Positions 61,443-64,000 of a stretch of DNA of 64,000 bases are shown piece by piece. Positions within the stretch are counted from its first letter, which is position 1. Each line of letters begins with the position of its first letter. A program made the position numbers and the translations under genes. Under the pieces are notes generated by a model, which ran no database searches, was not told the origin of the DNA, and saw only the letters and a program-made list of their open reading frames with translations. Source of the DNA: Cytophagaceae bacterium (lineage in GTDB: Bacteria > Bacteroidota > Bacteroidia > Cytophagales > Spirosomataceae); contig JAIXOL010000030.1 of the NCBI GenBank assembly GCA_027486845.1, forward strand, positions 220,378-284,377, given 5' to 3'.

Positions 61443-61839
61443 TGTTGGATTAAATAAGGTTTTGAAATAAAGATGAAATGTAAAATATGAGTTTGTAATT
61501 TCCAATCAAAATACTGATAATCGGTTAATTTAAGCTACTTTATGTCAAAAATGTCTAAAATTCACACAATTCACTCTTTGTCGATAAAGTTTTTAGCAAA
61601 TGATTTCAAAAAGCCTTTCAGCTTTGCAAAACCTTAGCATTTGCCTTCGTCCAATAAAATTCTACAAAAAGTCCTTGACTCGTATCATTTTTTTTGGTAC
61701 GTTAGATAAAAGAAAGTTCTTTGAAAGTTAGATACGGGATAATAAAGTGGAGAAATGAGGATTTCTCTTTCATATAACTCTACTCTAACATCTTTAATAT
61801 CAACAGTTTATGTAATTATTCACTTTAAATTAGTATGTT
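61443..61839. other. Divergent intergenic region with candidate hpf promoter and leader
   Basis: The 397 bp hold no gene that I can see. A candidate promoter TTG (61675-61677), 20 bases, TACGTTAG (61698-61705) faces the hpf gene. Behind it, GTTCTTTGA (61716-61724) resembles the conserved leader found before rRNA operons in this phylum. The leader of the message would be about 130 bases long. Confidence 0.4.
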
Positions 61840-62199
61840 ATGAAGATTCATGTGCATGCAGTCCATTTCGACATTGATCCTAAGTTAGTCGGATTTATCC
61901 AAAACAAGTTAAACAAATTAGAAACCTTCTACGACAAATTTATTAGCGGTGAAGTATTTTTAAAATTAGACAAAGGGGATAGTAACAAAGTTCACAAAAA
62001 ACACATTGAAATCAAATTGAGTGTTCCAGGAAGCACCATTTTTGCGGAAGAAAAAGGCACTACGTTTGAAGAAGCTACCGATTTGGCACTTGAAGCCTTA
62101 AAATCACAAATAAAAAAATTTAAAGATAAAAGAACCGAAGTTGAACATAAAAAACGAGAGATTCCAGCAGAAGAAGAAATCGTAGAGAACGATTTATGA
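61840..62199 (+). CDS. hpf: Ribosome hibernation promoting factor, short form (HPF/RaiA)
   Basis: The protein has 119 residues, the short form without dimerisation domain. The beta-alpha-beta-beta-beta-alpha fold is recognisable: MKIHVHAVHFDIDPKLVGFI at the start, VFLKLDKGDSNK (near 41) and the final helix FEEATDLALEALKSQIKKFKDKR, with an acidic tail. It binds the 30S decoding centre and silences ribosomes in stationary phase or stress. In many Bacteroidota it lies upstream of a tRNA-tuf cluster. Here an IS element starts 10 bp behind its stop codon. Confidence 0.9.
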   Translation: MKIHVHAVHFDIDPKLVGFIQNKLNKLETFYDKFISGEVFLKLDKGDSNKVHKKHIEIKLSVPGSTIFAEEKGTTFEEATDLALEALKSQIKKFKDKRTEVEHKKREIPAEEEIVENDL

Positions 62200-62209
62200 T
62201 AAACAAAAG

Positions 62210-62225
62210 GAGGCTGTCTCAAAAG
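62210..62225 (+). repeat. Left terminal inverted repeat of the IS
   Basis: GAGGCTGTCTCAAAAG, the 16-base perfect inverted match of the right end at 63985-64000. A looser similarity (GGGCAG, then T-rich) continues inwards on both sides. Confidence 0.85.
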
Positions 62226-62269
62226 GGCAGTCTCTTTTTTATTTGCAGATTTATTTGTAACTTAGGGTT

Positions 62270-63962
62270 ATGAAACATCCAAGAAATCGGGTCGTTTTTA
62301 AGACCTACACCCCTAATCAAATAAGTCTATTGCCGCCGAGCTTAGAAGAGTTGATAGACATAAATCATCCAGTTCGAGTTGTAAACTCTGTGATAGATAA
62401 ATTAGAATTAAGCCAATTAGAACAGAGTTATAAAGGTGGTGGTACCTCCAGTTTCCATCCAAGAATGCTTCTAAAAGTCTTAGTTTATGGTTATCTGAGC
62501 AATATTTACTCCTCAAGGCAGTTAGAAGCAGCCACAAAGGAGAGTATTTACATGATGTGGTTGTCAGGTATGAGTCGTCCTGACCATAATACAATCAATC
62601 GTTTTAGAGGTCAGCGATTAAAAGATAATTTGAAAGAGATATTTCGCCAAGTGGTACTGTTGTTAGTCGAGAGTGGTCATGTGAGTTTGAAAGAAATCTA
62701 TACCGATGGTACAAAATTGGAATCAGCAGCTAATCGTTACACATTTGTTTGGGGACGAGCTATCGAAACCAATAAGAAGAAAATGTATAAGCAGTTAGAA
62801 GAACTTTGGACATACACACAAAAAATAGCTTCGGAAGAGTCGAAATCAATAGAACTACCAAGTTTCGAGGTGATTGATAGTGAAAAAATAGCCAAAACAG
62901 TAGACCAAATTCACCAAGTTTTAAAACAAACCCAAGTAGAAGAAACTCAAAAGGCAGAGAAAAAAAAAGTACAGGCTAAAGCGACTTATGCACAGCGAAA
63001 CTGGTCATCGAAATGGATAGATTATACAAAATCAGAAGAGATTTTGGGTCAAAGAAGCTCATATAGCAAAACAGACCCAGATGCCACTTTTATGAGACTT
63101 AAAGACGACCATATGCAAAATGGGCAACTAAAACCAGCTTATAATTGGCAAGTAAGTACTGCTAACCAATATGTTACCCATTACAGTATCCATCAAACAA
63201 CTACTGATACAACCTTATTGAAGGAACACCTAAACAGTTTTCAGGAGCAATATCAACAAATGCCTGAAAGCATCACCGCTGACGCTGGTTATGGAAGTGA
63301 GGAAAATTATGAATTTTTATCGGACCGCCGATGCGGAAGAAAAAAAAATCGAAGCCTTTGTGAAGTTTAATTTATTCCACCACGAACAAACAGACAAATT
63401 CAAAGCTCAAATTAATAAAATTGATAACCTTTTTTACAATCAAAAACAAAATTGCTTTTACTGTCCAATGGGTCAAAAAATGACTCAAATAGGCACTTTT
63501 ACTAAAAAAACAGATAATCAATTCCAGCAAACTATTACCAAATATCAAGCACAAAATTGTGAAGGGTGTCCACTCAGAGGAGCTTGCCATAAACAAGCAG
63601 GTAATCGAATTATTGAGGTAAATATGAACCTCAGACTACACAAACAGAAAATAAGGGAAAAGCTAAACTCAGAAGAAGGAATCAAACACCGAAAACAGCG
63701 ACCCCAAGATGTAGAAGCCACTTTCGGGCAAATAAAATCCAATCATAATTTTAAAAGACTTCGCTTAAAAGGCTTAGTAAAGGTCGAAATAGAAGTTGGG
63801 CTGGCTTGTCTTGCTCATAATATAAGGAAAAAAGCATATAAGGATGTAAAAAACAAAGAAAATAACCCAAAAAGTGATAGAAAACCCACTAAATCCTCAA
63901 ATAATTCAACAATTCTTAAAATCTCGAAAAATTACCTTGAATTTTTTCAAAAAGTAGCATAA
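62270..63962 (+). pseudogene. IS1182-family transposase, frameshifted
   Basis: Two overlapping frames together make one DDE transposase of about 560 residues. The first (62270-63370) holds the N-terminal DUF772-type domain, the first catalytic Asp ([18 protein letters not shown]) and the second ([14 protein letters not shown]). The second (to 63962, +1 relative) resumes at [12 protein letters not shown] and holds the zinc-ribbon Cys residues (CFYCPMG, CEGCPLRGAC) and the third catalytic residue, Glu in VEATFGQIKSNHNFKRLR. The break is within 63321-63348: an extra C in GACCGCC (63323-63329) or an extra A in the run of nine A (63340-63348). The first frame alone lacks the catalytic Glu. Either a dead copy or programmed slippage at the A-run. 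Confidence 0.8.
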
Positions 63963-63984
63963 AATAAAAGCTGCCCCAAAATTA

Positions 63985-64000
63985 CTTTTGAGACAGCCTC
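63985..64000 (-). repeat. Right terminal inverted repeat of the IS
   Basis: CTTTTGAGACAGCCTC is the exact reverse complement of the left repeat. It ends at the last base of the window, so the element may end here or continue by a few bases. Confidence 0.8.

Larger units (their letters stand above)
62210..64000 (+). mobile_element. IS1182-family insertion sequence (right end at the window edge)
   Basis: The left terminal repeat GAGGCTGTCTCAAAAG (62210-62225) has a perfect inverted copy at 63985-64000. Between them lies an IS1182-type transposase gene. The target-site duplication cannot be checked, because the sequence ends at the right repeat. The element starts 10 bp behind the hpf stop codon and has the same orientation as hpf. 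Confidence 0.85.

Overview
The window is AT-rich DNA from a Bacteroidota bacterium, most likely of the order Cytophagales (Spirosomaceae-like genera such as Emticicia or Arcicella would fit, but the genus is a guess). The signs are a SusC/SusD pair, several TonB-dependent receptors with an N-terminal carboxypeptidase-like domain, lipoproteins with short SxC lipoboxes, the promoter type TTG-N19-TAnnTTTG, a PafA-type alkaline phosphatase, and the families DUF4494, DUF5690, DUF2723 and DUF1080. I saw no rRNA or tRNA gene, CRISPR array or prophage.

Layout. 1-10 kb: the 3' part of an MFS transporter, a GT117/DUF2723 membrane glycosyltransferase, a ZnuD-like TonB receptor and lipoprotein preceded by three Zur-like operators, a deoxyribonucleotidase, an M28 peptidase and a lysoplasmalogenase-like protein. 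10-19 kb: alkaline phosphatase PafA with a 21-base homopolymer in its signal peptide, a DHH phosphoesterase with two FKBP-type isomerase lipoproteins, a thioredoxin, and a protein of about 24 degenerate repeats ending in a peptidoglycan-binding domain. 19-27 kb: a TetR-SDR-membrane protein operon with two matching operators, class II aldolase, a deacetylase, an SGNH hydrolase, and two small secreted paralogues resembling free-standing T9SS sorting domains. 27-34 kb: DUF1080 hydrolase, an M56/BlaI sensor-repressor pair with three TACGAA-N4-TTCGTA operators, and a DUF5690 transporter-like protein.

The most interesting part is 35.7-56.2 kb, which reads as a phosphorus-scavenging island. Four PhoP/PhoB-type direct repeats (TTnACA at 11-bp spacing) lie upstream of a glycerophosphodiester phosphodiesterase, a TonB receptor with a beta-helix lipoprotein, a SusC/SusD operon that continues into a PhnZ-like HD oxygenase and an alkaline-phosphatase-superfamily enzyme, and a metallophosphoesterase-glycosyltransferase pair resembling the PlcP-Agt lipid-remodelling module. 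Between them sit a phosphonatase-like HAD enzyme, an FAD oxidoreductase of the aminophosphonate type, a second DUF5690 protein as candidate permease, and a protein with a protein-glutaminase-like Cys-His-Asp arrangement. Together they suggest uptake and breakdown of organophosphonates and phosphodiesters, and replacement of phospholipids, under phosphate limitation. This is inferred from families, gene order and candidate sites.

56-64 kb: pantothenate synthetase, an M20 peptidase, an ABC exporter, the ribosome hibernation factor, and an IS1182-family element whose transposase is frameshifted and whose right terminal repeat ends at the last base of the window.
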